Shown: one piece after another, positions 14,600 through 16,530 of the stretch
How positions within the stretch are numbered: the first letter of the stretch is position 1
How the letters are laid out: every line of letters begins with the position of its first letter
Position numbers and translations under genes: made by a program
Assembly (NCBI GenBank): GCA_900765705.1
Contig: CAAFSR010000199.1
Coordinates: 1 to 16,530 of the forward strand
Direction of reading: 5' to 3'
DNA: 16,530 nt
From: an uncultured Faecalibacterium sp.
GTDB lineage: Bacteria; Bacillota; Clostridia; Oscillospirales; Ruminococcaceae
Notes under the pieces: model-generated
What the model saw: only the letters and a program-made list of their open reading frames with translations
Told to the model about the DNA's origin: nothing
Databases searched by the model: none

Positions 14600-15703
14600 T
14601 TAGTCCAGCACGTAGACGTTGACCTGAATAGCGCCGTTGATAACGCTTTCGGCGTAGGTCTCGTAGAACAGGTCCACGAGGATCTGGCCTTTCTGAACGG
14701 CGATGCCGGTATCGGTGGCCACAGCGTAGCCATACACGAACTTACCGTCGGTGGAGGTGATGTAGAGCTTGGTGCCGTAGGGGATCACATCCGGATCCAC
14801 AGCCACGGTGCCGTAGCCCAGCCCCAGACCGGAAGAACCCTTGCCGGTACGGGAATAGTAGCCGGTGGCCTTGCCGGTAAGCACCTTACTATAAGCGGCA
14901 GGGGCGTTGGTGGTGCCGTCCGCGCCGGTCAGGGGGGACACCGGCGCGCCTGCGCCGTAGGTCTTGATGACGTGGTCGGTGGGCTCCACGGTAGTGGTAG
15001 TGTCCACAACGGTGCTGTTCTCCAGCTCGCCGTCCACATAGCGGTCGCGGGTGGTCACGGTCTGCTGACCGGCTGCGCCGTGCTGCAAGGTGGTGGTGCG
15101 GCCGGTGTTGCGGAAGTACAGGCTGGTGTAAACGTACTGGGTGTCGTAGGGGATGGCCTGGGTCTCCACACGCTCGGTGTAGTCCACGCGGTGGACCACG
15201 ATCTTGCTGCCGGCGGTCACAACGTGATCCAGCGCCGGCTCGGTGTAATCGTCCCCTTCCAGCGTGATGCCGGCGCGCTCCAGTGCATCGGCCACAGTGC
15301 CGAACACCAGCTTGACCGGGTACTCCTGCCCGTCGGCGGTGATGCTGACGGAGAATGCGCGCTCGATGTTCAGAGAGGCAAGATTGCCGCTGAACGCAGT
15401 GTAGTAGACCTCATCGCCCTCTTCAGAGCGGATGCCGGAAAGGTGCATGACCTGTGCGGGGGAAGCATCGGCATCGGTCAGAAGGACCTGCCGAGCACCA
15501 TTGGAGTCGGTGACGTAGGTCAGCCGCAGATTTGCAGCGGTGACGCCAAGGGTAGCCACAAGGCATACCACCATGACACAGAATGCCAGCACACGGGGAG
15601 ATACTGCCTGTTTTGCGGCAGTAACTGCTTTCTTCAATTTAACGGAAGCGATACGAGACAACTCCTCTCTTTGTCGTATTTGGTGCGGCCGCGGGTATTG
15701 CAT
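14600..15703 (-). CDS. Membrane-anchored G5 and 3D domain cell-wall protein (YabE/RpfB-like)
   Basis: A 367-residue protein from the ATG at 15703. A basic N-terminus precedes one membrane helix (about 37-57, VLAFCVMVVCLVATLGVTAA). Outside the membrane come DUF348-like segments (about 68-95 and 130-160), a G5 domain (about 172-250, with RVDYTERVETQAIPYDTQYV) and a 3D domain (about 277-367) with its three aspartates D303 (VAVDPDVIPYGTKLYI), D331 (ATDTG) and D344 (LVDLF). Such 3D domains are peptidoglycan-acting, as in YabE, YocH and RpfB, probably lytic transglycosylases remodelling the wall. The start is uncertain: the ATG has only GGGG 5 nt upstream and lies in a hairpin loop, while a stronger GAGAGGAG at 15669-15662 has no canonical start at good distance (an in-frame ATC lies 9 nt after it). 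It is monocistronic. Confidence 0.9.
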   Translation of the reverse strand: MQYPRPHQIRQREELSRIASVKLKKAVTAAKQAVSPRVLAFCVMVVCLVATLGVTAANLRLTYVTDSNGARQVLLTDADASPAQVMHLSGIRSEEGDEVYYTAFSGNLASLNIERAFSVSITADGQEYPVKLVFGTVADALERAGITLEGDDYTEPALDHVVTAGSKIVVHRVDYTERVETQAIPYDTQYVYTSLYFRNTGRTTTLQHGAAGQQTVTTRDRYVDGELENSTVVDTTTTVEPTDHVIKTYGAGAPVSPLTGADGTTNAPAAYSKVLTGKATGYYSRTGKGSSGLGLGYGTVAVDPDVIPYGTKLYITSTDGKFVYGYAVATDTGIAVQKGQILVDLFYETYAESVINGAIQVNVYVLD

Positions 15704-15933
15704 CGGCACCCCGGCCGCCCGGACTGTGGCTGCTTCAAAGCAGAAGCGCCTCACAGTCAAATACGATGCTCTCTTTGGGTAAAAGAAGAAGCATCGTATT
15801 ACAGGTTGGAATCCGCTTTGGACAGACCACAAAACTGCCCCGGCACGGGCCGCATCTGCCCATGCCGTGCCGTACGCAGGACGGCTTTTTACTTCATCCA
15901 GATAGAATTTAAACGCTGCAACGTTCGTTGCGC
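15651..15933 (-). promoter_or_regulatory. Long structured 5' leader of the G5/3D gene, candidate regulatory RNA
   Basis: About 230 nt separate the predicted transcription start (near 15934) from the ATG at 15703, and the structure continues into the early codons. Plus-strand coordinates of paired arms: 15865-15872 with 15841-15848 (8 bp); 15790-15800 with 15760-15770 (perfect 11 bp); 15752-15758 with 15722-15728 (7 bp); 15712-15718 with 15685-15691, plus ACCC/GGGT, holding the start codon in the loop; 15674-15679 with 15651-15656, holding a GAGAGGAG site in the loop. ATACGA/TCGTAT arms occur four times, so 15758-15766 can instead pair with 15674-15682 over 9 bp. This looks like a translational switch. 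No known riboswitch core was recognised. Confidence 0.55.
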
Positions 15934-15940
15934 AAACGCT

Positions 15941-15969
15941 ATTTTACCAGACTGTAAAGCATCTGTCAA
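15941..15969 (-). promoter_or_regulatory. Strong sigma-A-type promoter of the G5/3D gene
   Basis: On the minus strand a perfect TTGACA (15969-15964) is separated by exactly 17 nt from TAAAAT (15946-15941, five of six). It is the best promoter match in the window. It lies more than 230 nt before the coding start, which is what defines the long leader. Confidence 0.85.
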
Positions 15970-16288
15970 ATTTGTACTTCGCACATTGTCAGATTTGTAA
16001 CGTAGTTTTTTGTGCAATTTCCACAGTGTTTCTTTCGATATTTTGGTTTTTAGGTTGTTTCCTTCTGATTTTTCCCATTATTTCGCGCATGAACTGTTCA
16101 TGAATTTTTAACATTTACATCGACTTTTACTCTGCCAATAAGGCCAAAAACAGGCCCGCTGCGGCCAAAACAAGCTGCCCCACATCGCGGGTTTTGCATG
16201 GAAAACCCGCGGGGGAATTGCCCTGTATTTTCAAGGCGGCACGGCCTGCGTTTCCGACGAAAAACCCCGTTTAGCAAAATGCCGAAGA
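15970..16288. other. Divergent intergenic region with isolated palindromes
   Basis: No gene is supported here. The stretch 16000-16140 is AT-rich, unlike the GC-rich coding DNA. Two palindromes stand out: CATGAA-CTG-TTCATG at 16088-16102, operator-like in size, and a perfect 10-bp stem (16186-16195 with 16202-16211, 6-nt loop) without a T tract on either side. A frame opening with ATG at 16198 runs in phase into the downstream gene but has no ribosome binding site. Confidence 0.4.
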
Positions 16289-16347
16289 ACAGAAAATTTC
16301 ACATTTTCTGTACACACTGGATAGTTCTGCACCCATGGCGGTACAAT
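16289..16347 (+). promoter_or_regulatory. Putative promoter with adjacent 9-bp inverted repeat
   Basis: TGGATA (16318-16323) and TACAAT (16342-16347) are spaced by 18 nt on the plus strand, the -10 box matching five of six positions. A perfect inverted repeat ACAGAAAAT / ATTTTCTGT (16289-16297 and 16303-16311, 5-nt spacer) ends 6 nt upstream of the -35 box, a typical place for a regulator. The start of transcription would be near 16354, about 24 nt before the gene. Confidence 0.5.
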
Positions 16348-16377
16348 CGGGGCAGCAAACAGAAAAGGAGGTTTTGC

Positions 16378-16530
16378 ATGGAGATCGAGATCCTTGAGCA
16401 GCAGTGCGGCGGCACCGAGTTTGTGCCCCGGCCGCCCCGGCTGCACCTTGGCGCACAGAACGCCGAGGGGGTGGACCGGCTGCAGTTCATCCTGCCGGAG
16501 GCATGGGCGGAGTGCACCATGGCGCTGTAT
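16378..16530 (+). CDS. N-terminus of an unidentified plus-strand protein (runs out of window)
   Basis: The first 51 codons only, the sole plus-strand gene in the window. The ATG at 16378 has an ideal AGGAGG 6 nt upstream, a strong reason to accept it. The protein begins MEIEILEQQCGGTEF and continues with VPRPPRLHLGAQNAEGVDRL and QFILPEAWAECTMALY. There is no signal peptide or membrane segment. I do not recognise a family with certainty; the pattern of an early Pro-rich strand and 'LPxxWAxCTMALY' recalls N-termini of phage tail or baseplate-like proteins in gut Clostridia, a weak impression. No other phage gene is visible. It is transcribed away from the G5/3D gene. Confidence 0.75.
   Translation, partial: MEIEILEQQCGGTEFVPRPPRLHLGAQNAEGVDRLQFILPEAWAECTMALY

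Noticed and set aside
15704..15832. Upstream extension of the G5/3D protein by 43 residues
   Set aside because: The added residues are Cys/Phe/Arg-rich without family likeness, and the DNA is highly structured leader sequence.
15869..15890. Plus-strand terminator (5-bp stem followed by five T)
   Set aside because: The stem is short, no plus-strand gene lies upstream, and the bases belong to the minus-strand leader.
15704..15933. c-di-AMP (ydaO/yuaA) riboswitch
   Set aside because: It is expected from gene context, but the conserved internal segments of that class, such as the CUAACCUCG-like 3' core, could not be found in the leader.
16186..16211. Perfect 10-bp stem as a terminator
   Set aside because: No T tract follows it on either strand, and no transcript is known to end there.
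16198..16377. Earlier ATG for the plus-strand gene at the window end
   Set aside because: It is in frame and open but lacks a ribosome binding site and runs through the putative promoter and palindrome; AGGAGG precisely precedes the ATG at 16378.
1..16530. CRISPR array, tRNA/rRNA, transposase, integrase or toxin-antitoxin genes
   Set aside because: Both strands were scanned by eye. There are no regularly spaced repeats, no cloverleaf or rRNA sequence, and no proteins of these kinds.

Overview
The window is a chromosomal segment of a GC-rich, low-oxygen Firmicute, most likely a Clostridia gut bacterium of the Faecalibacterium/Gemmiger (Ruminococcaceae/Oscillospiraceae) kind. That placement is an inference from gene content, strong GGAGG-type ribosome binding sites and a Gram-positive G5/3D cell-wall protein; no rRNA or other marker is present to prove it. 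Almost everything is on the minus strand, so genes read from high to low coordinates.

Region 1 (1-7172) is a nearly complete F-type ATP synthase operon behind a good sigma-A-type promoter (7144-7172): atpZ-like, atpI-like, atpB (a), atpE (c), atpF (b), atpH (delta), atpA (alpha), atpG (gamma), atpD (beta) and a truncated atpC (epsilon) that leaves the window at base 1. The c subunit carries two membrane carboxylates (E34, E67) plus T68 and Y72, a pattern that points to Na+ rather than H+ coupling.

Region 2 (7308-7925) is one monocistronic gene for a small lipoprotein of unknown function. It has its own promoter, flanked by a perfect 9-bp inverted repeat, and its own terminator.

Region 3 (7942-14351) is a glycogen synthesis operon, glgB-glgC-glgD-glgA, with a probable promoter before glgB and a terminator after glgA. 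GlgC/GlgD make ADP-glucose, GlgA extends the alpha-1,4 chain and GlgB adds alpha-1,6 branches. GlgB ends in an unusual tail of about 125 residues rich in Lys, Ala, Thr and Pro, resembling histone H1 tails. A GC-rich double-hairpin element lies between glgD and glgA.

Region 4 (14544-15969) holds a membrane-anchored G5/3D-domain cell-wall protein with a bidirectional terminator, a consensus promoter and an approximately 230-nt structured leader. In that leader four complementary ATACGA/TCGTAT arms can pair in mutually exclusive ways. It matches no riboswitch class I can recognise and is the best candidate here for an undescribed regulatory RNA.

Region 5 (15970-16530) is a divergent intergenic region with several palindromes, followed by the first 51 codons of a plus-strand gene of unknown function. 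I see no tRNA, rRNA, CRISPR array, transposase or integrase in the window.
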